A stretch of 64,000 nt of DNA from DASPNM01 sp035626515 (GCA_035626515.1 DASPNM010000033.1:56312-120311); one strand, 5' to 3'. Positions 43,308 to 52,093 are shown, counted from the first letter of the stretch. The notes: generated by a model not told the origin, from the sequence alone. Numbers and translations: made by a program.

Positions 43308-44369
43308 TCATTCATTTTCCTCTCGGCGGGAGTTAAGCGTGAAACCGACCGTGGTTCCTAAATGCTCGGTGCTGCGCACGTGAATTGCCTGGCCGTGGGC
43401 CTCAACGATGTGCTTGCATATAGCCAAACCAAGTCCCGTGCCGGTCGCATCCAGCGCCCGACCCTCTTCGGTTCGGTAAAAACGTTCAAAGACACGCCCG
43501 ATATTTTTTTCGTGGATGCCAATTCCGTCGTCGCTGAGCTCGACCAGCACGTGGCGGTCGTCCGTATTGTACATGCTCGCTACGATATTTCCGCCTGTCT
43601 TGCCGTACTTAATTGAGTTTTCCACTAGGTTGCTCAGCACCTGCCGGATTTTTTCACGGTCTGCATTAACCATTAGCGGCTGCTCGCAACCTTTCTTAAT
43701 GTTCATCCGGATGGTCCGGCGCTCTGCGTGGATCGACAGGGAATCGAATACTTCGCGGACAAGATCCTGGATAACGAAATTTTTCCGGGAAAGCGGAATC
43801 TCCCCGGCCTCGAGTCGCGAGATCTGGTCGAGATCCTCCAGCAGATTCGTCAGACGTTCCACATTACGGGCAGCATGCTCCAAAAACTTCCTGCGCAGCT
43901 CGGGCTGATCGGGGCCGACCTCCAGCAGGCTGTCCATATAGCCTTGTATGGCGAAAACCGGATTCCTGAACTCATGTGCGAGGTTTTGGAGGAATTCTTT
44001 CCGGAACTGTTCATTGCGGCGCAAAAGGGCCATTTCACTGCGGCTGTCGTCGGCCCATTCTTCAACCTCCGCGCTCACCTCGTCAATACTTTTCCGGGGC
44101 AACAGGTACTTATAATATGTTTCTTCTTTCCAGCCGGCCTTGGTCTGGTGAATGAACTTGTAGATGAGCTTGATCTTGCGGTATATGAATTTTTCGAGTA
44201 TGTACGAAATCAGGAAGTAGCTGATCGCGAAGATCACACTGCCCCCGATACCCGCGTACATCCACCCGGCGCCGAACAGCATTATCAGCAGGATGGTCGG
44301 AGCCGCCAGTGCCGCCGCCGCAAGCAACGCCAGTTGCCTCGGGCTGATATTCTTTGCGGGGAGGTTCAT
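43308..44369 (-). CDS. Sensor histidine kinase, PhoR-like
   Basis: A 353-residue membrane kinase. Two hydrophobic helices (about residues 12-34 and 36-58) with almost no periplasmic loop precede a linker, the dimerisation helix with the phosphorylated His132 in NLAHEFRNPVFAIQGY, and the ATPase domain with N box (LSNLVENSIKYG), G1 (DDGIGI) and G2 (GTGLGLAICKHIVEAH). The minimal sensor part resembles PhoR kinases, which sense phosphate through the transporter and PhoU rather than an external domain. It follows the response regulator gene by 33 bases. PhoR identity is inferred from this and from the neighbouring phosphate genes. Confidence 0.85.
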   Translation of the reverse strand: MNLPAKNISPRQLALLAAAALAAPTILLIMLFGAGWMYAGIGGSVIFAISYFLISYILEKFIYRKIKLIYKFIHQTKAGWKEETYYKYLLPRKSIDEVSAEVEEWADDSRSEMALLRRNEQFRKEFLQNLAHEFRNPVFAIQGYMDSLLEVGPDQPELRRKFLEHAARNVERLTNLLEDLDQISRLEAGEIPLSRKNFVIQDLVREVFDSLSIHAERRTIRMNIKKGCEQPLMVNADREKIRQVLSNLVENSIKYGKTGGNIVASMYNTDDRHVLVELSDDGIGIHEKNIGRVFERFYRTEEGRALDATGTGLGLAICKHIVEAHGQAIHVRSTEHLGTTVGFTLNSRREENE

Positions 44370-44402
44370 CTTTATTACATGAAGGTTGGCGCGTGAATTA
44401 AT

Positions 44403-45071
44403 CTATACCTCGAGCTTGTAGCCCACGCCTTTCACGGTGGTGATGCAGTCGATGCCCAGTTTCTGCCGGATCTTTCGAATGTGCACGTCGATGGTACGGT
44501 CACCCACGATGACGTCGCTCCCCCAAACCTGCCCCAGGATTTCGTGCCTCAGGTACACCCGCCCCGGACGCTGGGCCAGCAGTGAAAGGAGCTCGAATTC
44601 CTTTCGGGCAAGGACCACTTCATTACCCCTGACCGTTACCACGTAGCGCTCCGGGTCAATACTGAGGTTTTCGAAATGCAGTACGCGCGAACCCGGGCTC
44701 CGCCTGCGGAAAAGCGCATTCACGCGGCTCAAAAAAACTTTTGGGCTCACCGGCTTGCTGATATAGTCATCGGCGCCCGTGTCGAATCCTTTCACCTGGG
44801 TGGCTTCATCGCTCAGTGCGGTGAGGAACATGACAAGCGTATCCCGGAATTCGGGTTGCGCCCGCAATATCTCGCAAACCTCCACACCGGATTTTCGCGG
44901 CATCATGACGTCGAGAACCACGAGCTGCGGCCGGTACCGACGAATCGTATCCAGGGCCTCATCCCCATCGCGAGCGGTCCAGACCTGGTAGCCTTCGTTG
45001 GCCAGCTGATACCCCAGGATCTCCAGGATATCGGGTTCGTCATCCGCCACCAGCACGGTGCGCTGCTCCAT
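44403..45071 (-). CDS. Winged-helix response regulator, PhoB-like
   Basis: A 222-residue OmpR/PhoB-family regulator. The receiver domain has the acidic pair DDEP, the phosphoacceptor Asp54 in VVLDVMMPRKSG and the Lys in DYISKPVSP; the C-terminal winged helix has RKEFELLSLLAQRPG, DRTIDVHIRKIRQKLG and VKGVGYKLEV. It is the first gene of the pair with the kinase. A box with the PhoB-type 11-bp repeat lies ~50 bases upstream of its promoter, suggesting autoregulation. Confidence 0.9.
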   Translation of the reverse strand: MEQRTVLVADDEPDILEILGYQLANEGYQVWTARDGDEALDTIRRYRPQLVVLDVMMPRKSGVEVCEILRAQPEFRDTLVMFLTALSDEATQVKGFDTGADDYISKPVSPKVFLSRVNALFRRRSPGSRVLHFENLSIDPERYVVTVRGNEVVLARKEFELLSLLAQRPGRVYLRHEILGQVWGSDVIVGDRTIDVHIRKIRQKLGIDCITTVKGVGYKLEV

Positions 45072-45087
45072 CGGTCGGAAATTTGCG

Positions 45088-45095
45088 CAAACCTA
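45088..45095 (-). promoter_or_regulatory. -7 element (TAGGTTTG) of the two-component operon
   Basis: It matches TAnnTTTG on the minus strand, 16 bases before ATG 45071. Confidence 0.6.
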
Positions 45096-45135
45096 CTGCA
45101 ATTCAGGCGAGGCGCAGGGAAAGCCCGATACCCAA

Positions 45136-45159
45136 GCGAGACTTAATGATAAATTAATA
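45136..45159. promoter_or_regulatory. Candidate Pho-type box between the response regulator and the caspase-like gene
   Basis: TTAAT occurs at 45143-45147 and 45154-45158 with an 11-bp period. The surrounding GAGA[CA]TTAATGAT matches the box at 41056, 20 of 24 positions identical. It lies between the divergent promoters at 45088 and 45247. Confidence 0.6.
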
Positions 45160-45246
45160 TTATCGGAATCCAGATACGAACGGTGCAACCGCAAACTATT
45201 AAGACCGTCATTGTAAAGAGCTCAGGGGCAAGTGGGCGCTGCGTGT

Positions 45247-45254
45247 TAATTTTG
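45247..45254 (+). promoter_or_regulatory. -7 element (TAATTTTG) of the gene at 45268
   Basis: It matches TAnnTTTG and lies 13 bases before the ATG. Confidence 0.6.
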
Positions 45255-45267
45255 CCTGTTAATCCTT

Positions 45268-47490
45268 ATGATGGCCTGCCTGAAGTGTGGTGTGTTTGTT
45301 GCGATTCAGTTGTTCCTGCTCCCCTGGGCCGGGGCTCAGAGCGCGTTGGGGCAATCGGATACGGCGCGCGAGCTCAAATCTTTTCGTCCCCCGAAAAGCC
45401 GCGAGATCTTCCACGATTACGTGAACAACGAACAGCGTAGCCTGCTGCGGTCTGACGGCAGGAACGACAATCTCTTTACGCCTTCGCCGGACGAAGACAT
45501 TAATTACCTTCTAACGCGCTCGCTTGTGACGCGCGTGGACTGGCTGCAGTACGCAATAGAGAAGGATACCCTGCTCAATCACCAGGGTAAGGTCCGCTAC
45601 CTGCGGGGCATTGAATACCTGCTTCGCTTTTTTAACTCCAACTGGAAATCGCGCAAAGTGAATGCGGTGCTGCTGCCTGAAGTGATCGGGCTTTATGAAC
45701 AATGCATGGCAAGAGACAAGCAGGGCCGCTCGTTTGAGGACCTGATCGGCAAATCCTCCTATAATGTGGGATACTCGGTTCTGCGTGCGGACCGTTCCAC
45801 TTTCACAGCAAATCCTGGTTACCGCGCCAGCTACAACATCCTCGTGCTGAAATATTGCATCAACAACCCGGATGAAACTTTTTTCACGCTGAAGGAAAAT
45901 CCAGACGTGCCATTCGCCGACAGCCTGGTGCGCCTCGTCGCGCGCAAATATCCCCGTCAGCTCTACGATTATGCGGCAGCCTCCAATAAGCTGGGAGCCG
46001 TGATCCGCAACATACAGGATGATGTGTTCGTCCGCACAGTGGTGAACATGGCACGCAGTCGCAGCGGGCAGTTTTATTTTCCTTTCCTGGACAACATTGT
46101 TCGGGGAAAGATGACGATCGAGGATATCGACCGCGTCAAGGACGATTCGCTACGTTATTTCCGTCTGCTGGTTCGCACCCAGATGGACTACGCGGAACGG
46201 GCCCTCAACCGCGATACGGCTTATGAGTTCGCAGCGCTCACGCGAAAGCTCGAGGAGAAGGCCCGCTCAGTCTTTGTGAATGAGATCAACGGACTTCACG
46301 ACCTGGACGATCCGGTTCGATTCCGCATCATTCAGCCCCTCACTGCCGAAGAACTTTACTACCTGGCCGTGTCTACCGATGGGATCATTTACACGTCCAG
46401 CTTCACGCGAGGGGTTTACCCGCTCATGATGAAGAAGATCAACAACCGCGGAGACTCCCTGCTGGTCAGCCTGAAGTTTGATAAATACAGGAAGTTCATT
46501 AAGATGGCGGCAGGCTACAATACGCTCAGCAATTTTCTGGGTTCTTTCCCAAACCCCGACGATGCGAAAAACCTGATGCGTGCGTTCGTGGCGAACCTGG
46601 AAAAGACATCCGGGCTCGAGGATGGCGTGGATGTCGCCGATTCCTACGCGAGCATAGCCGAAACGATGAAGCCCGTGGCGCGGGAAATGCTGACCAACGT
46701 GCAGGTCAACTACCAGCGGAACCGGGCGCAGAACAATCGCCGCGGAATGGCGATTTACAACATTTTGAACAAGCTTTTTCTTTCGGCGGACTCCTCCCAG
46801 AAGATCGATCTCACACTGGAGCTCGGAATCCCACCTGTGTATGAAGTTCCATTCCGCTCGATCGCAAACGACAGTGGTCGCGTGATCATGCAGGTGTTTT
46901 TCTACGGCGACAAGGACGGACAAACCATCTTTCGCGGTTTCACCGGAATGTTCAATTCGGCGAACTGGAACCTTACGGGTACGGAGAAATGGGTTCAGAT
47001 CACATCCAGGAAAGGAAGACCGGTGATGATTTTTGCCAACCGTCCGCTGTCGGAAGAAGGCGGTGAAGACGAAAAAGCACAGAAGGCGCTCGCGGAATAC
47101 CTTGAAAAACATAAGCTGCATCCTACGATCACCATTCACCGCGGGCACAGCTACTACGCTCCCTATACCATCAACCAGATGTTTTCCACTTCGAGAATTG
47201 TTTTCCTCGGCTCCTGCGGCGGGTATCACCTCATCCACGACGTGCTGGCAAAAGCGCCCGATGCGCACATCATCGCGTCAAAGCAGATCGGGAAAACGGC
47301 AGTGAACCGTCCTTTCTTCCAGCTGCTCACGGAAAAGGTCAGAAACGGGAACAACATCGACTGGATACCGTTTTGGACGGAGCTGGACAAGATGATCACT
47401 GTGGAAGGGTTTGAAGACTACATTCCACCATACAAAAACCTCGGTGCGCTTTTTATCAAGGCTTACCGGAAGGCCATGGGAGAGGATTAG
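45268..47490 (+). CDS. Large exported protein with a caspase-like C-terminal domain
   Basis: A 740-residue protein with a hydrophobic N-terminus (signal peptide ending near GAQS). Residues ~40-530 are mainly helical, with no motif I recognise. The last ~200 residues are an alpha/beta domain: a strand WVQITS, VMIFANR, then TITIHRGHSYY (His624, His627), a short helix, the strand IVFLGSCGG (Cys650) and HIIASKQIGK. A His ending one strand and a Cys ending the next, 23 residues apart, is the catalytic layout of clan CD (caspase, gingipain, CHAT) peptidases. I infer a periplasmic or cell-surface caspase-like protein; catalysis is not proven. It is divergent from the PhoB-like operon. Confidence 0.6.
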   Translation: MMACLKCGVFVAIQLFLLPWAGAQSALGQSDTARELKSFRPPKSREIFHDYVNNEQRSLLRSDGRNDNLFTPSPDEDINYLLTRSLVTRVDWLQYAIEKDTLLNHQGKVRYLRGIEYLLRFFNSNWKSRKVNAVLLPEVIGLYEQCMARDKQGRSFEDLIGKSSYNVGYSVLRADRSTFTANPGYRASYNILVLKYCINNPDETFFTLKENPDVPFADSLVRLVARKYPRQLYDYAAASNKLGAVIRNIQDDVFVRTVVNMARSRSGQFYFPFLDNIVRGKMTIEDIDRVKDDSLRYFRLLVRTQMDYAERALNRDTAYEFAALTRKLEEKARSVFVNEINGLHDLDDPVRFRIIQPLTAEELYYLAVSTDGIIYTSSFTRGVYPLMMKKINNRGDSLLVSLKFDKYRKFIKMAAGYNTLSNFLGSFPNPDDAKNLMRAFVANLEKTSGLEDGVDVADSYASIAETMKPVAREMLTNVQVNYQRNRAQNNRRGMAIYNILNKLFLSADSSQKIDLTLELGIPPVYEVPFRSIANDSGRVIMQVFFYGDKDGQTIFRGFTGMFNSANWNLTGTEKWVQITSRKGRPVMIFANRPLSEEGGEDEKAQKALAEYLEKHKLHPTITIHRGHSYYAPYTINQMFSTSRIVFLGSCGGYHLIHDVLAKAPDAHIIASKQIGKTAVNRPFFQLLTEKVRNGNNIDWIPFWTELDKMITVEGFEDYIPPYKNLGALFIKAYRKAMGED

Positions 47491-47511
47491 AGTCGGGAGT
47501 CGATAGTCGGG
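47491..47511. repeat. Period-7 tandem repeat (AGTCGGG/AGTCGAT)
   Basis: Three 7-base units AGTCGGG, AGTCGAT and AGTCGGG start on the very base after the stop codon of the caspase-like gene. They are the same family as the arrays at 22289 and 35115. Confidence 0.65.
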
Positions 47512-47565
47512 CCGAAGTCTGAAAATTTTTTTTGTTCAGGACTATGCCGGGAACGTATTCCACTT

Positions 47566-47600
47566 CGACGTTCGACGGTGGATGTTCGCTGTTCATGATT
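47566..47600. repeat. Period-7 degenerate tandem repeat (CGACGTT units)
   Basis: Five 7-base units in register: CGACGTT, CGACGGT, GGATGTT, CGCTGTT, CATGATT. The array ends 24 bases before the -7 element of the ABC exporter gene. Confidence 0.55.
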
Positions 47601-47624
47601 CTTTCCTCCGCCCCCCGCACCCCG

Positions 47625-47632
47625 TAACTTTG
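47625..47632 (+). promoter_or_regulatory. -7 element (TAACTTTG) of the ABC exporter gene
   Basis: It matches TAnnTTTG, eight bases before the GTG start at 47641. Confidence 0.6.
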
Positions 47633-47640
47633 CCTTCCAC

Positions 47641-49413
47641 GTGTCCTCCGGTTCTAAAAAAATATTCGACTTCTCCCTGCTCCGCCGCGTGTTTGGGTAT
47701 GCGGCGCCATATCGCCGTAAATTCTACCTCTCGGTGGTGATGGCCATCGTGCTGGCCTTTATTACTCCGGTGCGACCTTTTCTGATCCAGGTGACCGTAG
47801 ACCAGTACATCACGAACTCGATAGCGAACATGGTGGTGGTCATGACGCTCATCCAAATCGGTCTGATCCTCGTCGATACGGTCCTGCGTTTCGTTTTTTC
47901 CCTCACCACAGCGACGCTCGGGCAATCGGTGGTACGCGATATGCGGGTAGCGACTTATCAAAAAATTCTCAACCTGAACGTTTCCGAATTCGATCGCACC
48001 CCGATCGGAACGCTCACCACACGCACAATCAACGACATTGAATCCATCAACGATATTTTCTCGGATGGCCTGGTGCCGATCATCGCCGACCTGCTCTCCA
48101 TTGCGTGCGTGCTGGCGTTCATGTTCTGGACCGACTGGCGGCTGGCCTTCGTGGCGCTGATCCCTTTTCCAATTATCCTCGTAGCCACTTATTATTTTAA
48201 GGAAAGCATCAATCGCTCTTTCTTCCGTGTCCGCAACGCGGTGGCGAATTTGAACGCTTTCGTGCAGGAGCATCTCACCGGCATGCAGGTGGTGCAGGCT
48301 TTCGCTGCCGAAGACCGCGAATTCGAGAAATTCAAACAAATTAACCGCGAGCATCGAAACGCAAACATCCGCGCGATCTTCGCTTACTCGGTTTTCTTTC
48401 CCGTGGTGGAGATCGTGCTGGCCCTTTCGATCGGTTTGATTGTGTGGTATACTTCGAGGGAAGCATTGCAGCTCCAGCAAAGCCAGCAGGGTATGGTTGT
48501 GGCTTTCATCCTGTGCCTGAACCTCCTCTTTCGGCCGCTCCGCGTGATCGCCGACAAGTTCAACGTTCTGCAGATGGGCATCATTGCCAGCGAACGGGTT
48601 TTTCGTGTGCTGGACAATCCAAATGTCACGCGGCGCTCGCCGGTGGCATTTGCGCCGGAACGCGTGCGCGGTAAGATCGAGTTTGAAAACGTCTCTTTCG
48701 GCTACACCCCCGGGGTCCCGGTGCTGCGTAACGTTTCGTTCACGGTAGAGCCTGGTGAAACCGTGGCGATCGTGGGTCATACAGGGAGCGGAAAAACGAC
48801 CTTGATCAGCCTCCTCAACCGGCTTTATCCATTAGACCATGGCACGATCCGGCTGGATGATCGCAATATCGAGGAATACGATCTCAGCGCGCTGAGGAAA
48901 AATATCGGCCCGGTGCTGCAGGACGTATTTCTTTTTTCAGGGTCGGTGATGGACAACATAACGCTTCGCAACCCGGACATTCCGCGCGAAAAGGTGATCG
49001 AAGCGGCCCAAATGATCGAAATGCACGATTTTATCATGCAACTCCCCGGCGGATACGATTATAATGTAATGGAACGCGGCGCCACCCTTTCTCTCGGACA
49101 ACGTCAGCTGCTATCGTTTATCCGCGCGCTTCTGTACGACCCTGCGCTACTGGTGCTGGACGAAGCCACGTCGTCGGTGGACACGCAAAGCGAGCGGCTC
49201 ATCCAGCATGCGATCGATACGCTGATCCATGGGCGGACTTCCATTGTAATCGCGCACCGCCTGTCCACAATTCGTAAGGCAAGCCAGATTATTGTTCTCG
49301 ACGCCGGGGAGGTAAAGGAAACAGGAACGCACGCCGAACTGCTCGCGAAAGGCGGATTTTACAGCCGGCTTCACGAAATGCAGTTCGCCAAAAAAGATCT
49401 GCCCGCGGCCTGA
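47641..49413 (+). CDS. ABC exporter, fused permease and ATPase (MsbA-like)
   Basis: A 590-residue half-transporter. Six membrane helices occupy residues ~20-320; the ATPase has Walker A GHTGSGKTT, the signature LSLGQRQLLSF (LSxGQ), Walker B LLVLDEATSSVD and the H-loop IAHRLSTI. It would export lipids or drugs as a dimer across the inner membrane. The start is GTG, fixed by the nearby promoter and the conserved start of the fold (FDFSLLRRVFGYAAPYRRKF). Substrate unknown. Confidence 0.93.
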   Translation: MSSGSKKIFDFSLLRRVFGYAAPYRRKFYLSVVMAIVLAFITPVRPFLIQVTVDQYITNSIANMVVVMTLIQIGLILVDTVLRFVFSLTTATLGQSVVRDMRVATYQKILNLNVSEFDRTPIGTLTTRTINDIESINDIFSDGLVPIIADLLSIACVLAFMFWTDWRLAFVALIPFPIILVATYYFKESINRSFFRVRNAVANLNAFVQEHLTGMQVVQAFAAEDREFEKFKQINREHRNANIRAIFAYSVFFPVVEIVLALSIGLIVWYTSREALQLQQSQQGMVVAFILCLNLLFRPLRVIADKFNVLQMGIIASERVFRVLDNPNVTRRSPVAFAPERVRGKIEFENVSFGYTPGVPVLRNVSFTVEPGETVAIVGHTGSGKTTLISLLNRLYPLDHGTIRLDDRNIEEYDLSALRKNIGPVLQDVFLFSGSVMDNITLRNPDIPREKVIEAAQMIEMHDFIMQLPGGYDYNVMERGATLSLGQRQLLSFIRALLYDPALLVLDEATSSVDTQSERLIQHAIDTLIHGRTSIVIAHRLSTIRKASQIIVLDAGEVKETGTHAELLAKGGFYSRLHEMQFAKKDLPAA

Positions 49414-49449
49414 GATGCGGGTAAAGCTGGTTTTTTACCCCCACCCCCT

Positions 49450-49457
49450 TATCTTTG
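49450..49457 (+). promoter_or_regulatory. -7 element (TATCTTTG) of the ATP synthase operon
   Basis: It matches TAnnTTTG, 20 bases before ATG 49478. The open frame that begins at 49415 crosses this element and is not the start. Confidence 0.65.
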
Positions 49458-49477
49458 CGGCAAATTTGAAAAATCTG

Positions 49478-50668
49478 ATGATTGGCGGACGTGTGACATT
49501 CATTTTGGCATTGATTTTCAGCAGTTTTTTAGCATGTTTTTCAAATACAGCCCTGGCCGCTGACGACAAGGAACAAAAGGACGGAGAGGGGGGAAAAAAA
49601 TCCAGTTTCAACGCTACCGAGGTCATCTTTGGGCACATTCTCGATGCCCACGAATTCCATTTTCTGGATATCATCGGAAAGGATGGCCGGAAAAAGCCGG
49701 TCACAATTCCGCTGCCGGTCATCCTCTATTCGCCGGAGCGTGGATTCACGGCATTCATGTCTTCCCGTTTTCATCACGGGCATACGCCCTATCGCGGTTA
49801 TGCACTGCTGACGGAACATAAGATTCACGAGCTGCACAAGGAAGGGGTAGATGTAAAAAAGGCGGGCTTCTTTCCCGGAAAAATCATTCCTCTTACGGCG
49901 GACGGAAAATGGGATCCGAACGTGAGCGTGTATGATATTTCGCTTACGAGAAACGTAGTACAGATGCTGCTTGCACTGGGCCTGCTTGTATGGATCCTCC
50001 TTTCAATTGCGAAGCGTTACCGGCGCGGCGAGGGCGTGCACTCGGCACCGAAAGGGGTGCAGAACCTGCTGGAACCTGTGATCACCTTCGTGCGCGATGA
50101 AGTGGCAAAGCCGAATCTGGGAAGGCGATACGAAAAATATTTACCCTACCTGCTGACCGTTTTCTTTTTTATACTGGTCAATAACATATTTGGACTGATT
50201 CCCGGATCCGCGAACGTCACGGGAAACATCGCGGTGACGCTGGTACTCGGGCTGATCTCATTTGTGGTGATCCTCTTTAGCTCCAACAAGCATTACTGGG
50301 GACATATTATCAATCCCCCGGGCATGCCGGTGGGCGTGAAGGCCATCCTGATCCCGGTAGAGATCCTCAGCGTATTCATCAAGCCCTTCGCGCTGATCAT
50401 CCGTCTTTTTGCCAACATGGTGGCCGGCCATATAATTATTATATGCCTTATTTCGCTGATCTTCATTTTTGCCGGCCTGAACGTATATGCGGGCTGGGGA
50501 ACATCCGTGTTTTCCATCGCCTTCACCATTTTCATTTATTTCATCGAAATCCTGGTGGCGTTCATCCAGGCATTCATCTTCACCATGCTCACGGCCGTGT
50601 TCATCGGCCAGGCATTTGAAGGAAGCCACGACGACGTAGACCACCACGCAGACCCTGTAGTAGTGTAA
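49478..50668 (+). CDS. atpB: F0F1 ATP synthase subunit a
   Basis: A 396-residue subunit a with the N-terminal extension seen in Bacteroidota: a signal-like helix (TFILALIFSSFLACFSNTALA) and ~130 soluble residues ahead of the membrane part. The membrane region contains LLTVFFFILVNNIFGLIPGS and the essential arginine in ALIIRLFANMVAGHIII. It conducts protons at the c-ring. First gene of atpB-E-F-H-A. Confidence 0.95.
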   Translation: MIGGRVTFILALIFSSFLACFSNTALAADDKEQKDGEGGKKSSFNATEVIFGHILDAHEFHFLDIIGKDGRKKPVTIPLPVILYSPERGFTAFMSSRFHHGHTPYRGYALLTEHKIHELHKEGVDVKKAGFFPGKIIPLTADGKWDPNVSVYDISLTRNVVQMLLALGLLVWILLSIAKRYRRGEGVHSAPKGVQNLLEPVITFVRDEVAKPNLGRRYEKYLPYLLTVFFFILVNNIFGLIPGSANVTGNIAVTLVLGLISFVVILFSSNKHYWGHIINPPGMPVGVKAILIPVEILSVFIKPFALIIRLFANMVAGHIIIICLISLIFIFAGLNVYAGWGTSVFSIAFTIFIYFIEILVAFIQAFIFTMLTAVFIGQAFEGSHDDVDHHADPVVV

Positions 50669-50697
50669 TTTTTTTCTAATCATAAAACCCAACATTC

Positions 50698-50946
50698 ATG
50701 GATCTTTTAATGGTATTGTTGAGCGAGGTGCCGAATGCGAATGCAGGAGGTGCTATCGGTGCGGGACTTGCCGCAATGGGCGCTGGTATCGGCGTTGGCC
50801 AGATCGGTAAGGGTGCCGTGGAGGCGATTGCCCGCCAGCCGGAAGCACTGAATGACATCCGGAACAACATGATCCTGACCGCAGCCCTGGTTGAAGGAGC
50901 TGCGTTGTTTGCGATCATCGTGGGCTTCCTTGCAATGGTTTTGTAA
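50698..50946 (+). CDS. atpE: F0F1 ATP synthase subunit c
   Basis: An 82-residue two-helix hairpin: helix 1 with the GxGxG pattern (GAIGAGLAAMGAGIGVGQIG), polar loop ARQPEA and helix 2 with the ion-carrying Glu66 in ALVEGAALF. Glycine after Glu66 rather than Ser/Thr favours proton over sodium coupling. A strong terminator hairpin follows its stop. Confidence 0.97.
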   Translation: MDLLMVLLSEVPNANAGGAIGAGLAAMGAGIGVGQIGKGAVEAIARQPEALNDIRNNMILTAALVEGAALFAIIVGFLAMVL

Positions 50947-50951
50947 CCGAG

Positions 50952-50993
50952 TACTGCATCCGATGCACAGGGCGGAGGATGCAGTATTTTTTT
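50952..50993 (+). terminator. Intrinsic terminator inside the ATP synthase operon
   Basis: TACTGCATCC (50952-50961) pairs perfectly with GGATGCAGTA (50977-50986), a 10-bp stem directly followed by seven T (50987-50993). It lies between atpE and atpF, whose start is 24 bases further on. Confidence 0.85.
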
Positions 50994-51016
50994 CCTAACG
51001 AACAGAAAACCGACAT

Positions 51017-51514
51017 ATGCATCCCTTACTGAAACCTGAATTCGGCCTGCTCATCTGGACCCTGGTGGCCTTTCTCATCGTGTTCTTCATTTTGAAAAAA
51101 TTCGCCTGGCCGGCGATCATCAAGGGCCTTCGTGACCGTCAGCAATCAATTGCCGACTCGCTCGCCACAGCGGAGCGCGTTCGGGCGGAAATGGCGCAGC
51201 TGAAGAGCGAGAATGAGGAATTGCTGGCGAAGGCCCGTGAGGAACGGGCGCAGATGTTGCGCGAAGCACGGGAAACGAAGGAAAAGATCATCAACGAAGC
51301 CAAGGAACAGGCAAAGGCCGAAGCCGCCAAGATTGTGGCGGAGGCGCAGCAGGTGATTAACACGCAAAAGATGGCTGCCGTCACCGACGTGAAGAACGAG
51401 ATCGGCAAGCTCGTGATCGAGGTGAGCGAGAAGGTGCTGAGGAGGGAGCTGAGTGACAAAAAAGACCAGGAACAGCATATCCGCAGCCTGGTAAACGAGG
51501 TGAAATTAAACTGA
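51017..51514 (+). CDS. atpF: F0F1 ATP synthase subunit b
   Basis: A 165-residue stator protein with one N-terminal membrane helix (GLLIWTLVAFLIVFFIL) and a long charged coiled coil (ERVRAEMAQLKSENEELLAK, KAEAAKIVAEAQQVI). No TAnnTTTG element follows the upstream terminator, so expression seems to depend on read-through or an unseen promoter. Confidence 0.96.
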   Translation: MHPLLKPEFGLLIWTLVAFLIVFFILKKFAWPAIIKGLRDRQQSIADSLATAERVRAEMAQLKSENEELLAKAREERAQMLREARETKEKIINEAKEQAKAEAAKIVAEAQQVINTQKMAAVTDVKNEIGKLVIEVSEKVLRRELSDKKDQEQHIRSLVNEVKLN

Positions 51515-51518
51515 ACTC

Positions 51519-52082
51519 ATGTCCAACCCGCGTTTAGCAACCCGGTACGCAAAGTCGCTGCTCGATCTTTCTATCGAAAGAAGTGTGCTGGAAACCGTGT
51601 ATGGCGACATGCAGTGGCTGCAGCAGGTATGCAGGCTCAGCAGCGAATTCGTGACGGTGCTGAAGAGCCCAATCATCAAGTCGGATACGAAAGAGAAAAT
51701 ACTGACCGCGGTAGTGAAGGGAAAAGTGAGTGAGCTCACCCTGCAGTTCATTCTCCTGCTGATCCGCAAGACCCGGGAAAGCAATCTGCCGGAAGTCGTG
51801 AATGCCTTCATCAGGCAATACAAGGAATACCGCAAGATCTACCCGGTGCAACTTACCACCGCCACCGAGGTCAGCGAAGATTTGAAAAAACGCATCATCG
51901 AGCAGATCCGGGCGACCTCTGAAATGCAGAATATAGAACTGGAAACCATCGTTAACCCTGCGATCATCGGAGGATTTCTGCTGAAAGCGGGCGACAAGCT
52001 GATCGATGCGAGCATCGCGTACGATCTGAAGGCCATTGCTCGGCAGTTCGAAAACAACGATTTCATTTATAAAATCAGATAA
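51519..52082 (+). CDS. atpH: F0F1 ATP synthase subunit delta
   Basis: A 187-residue delta subunit: N-terminal helical domain (LATRYAKSLLDLSIERSVLE) and the C-terminal conserved part NPAIIGGFLLKAGDKLIDASI. It joins the F1 head to the b stalk. Four bases separate it from atpF. Confidence 0.95.
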   Translation: MSNPRLATRYAKSLLDLSIERSVLETVYGDMQWLQQVCRLSSEFVTVLKSPIIKSDTKEKILTAVVKGKVSELTLQFILLLIRKTRESNLPEVVNAFIRQYKEYRKIYPVQLTTATEVSEDLKKRIIEQIRATSEMQNIELETIVNPAIIGGFLLKAGDKLIDASIAYDLKAIARQFENNDFIYKIR

Positions 52083-52093
52083 ACAGCAATCAT

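Noticed and set aside
47593..48780. 395-codon open frame on the minus strand
   Set aside because: It is antisense to the ABC exporter, which has all its ATPase motifs.
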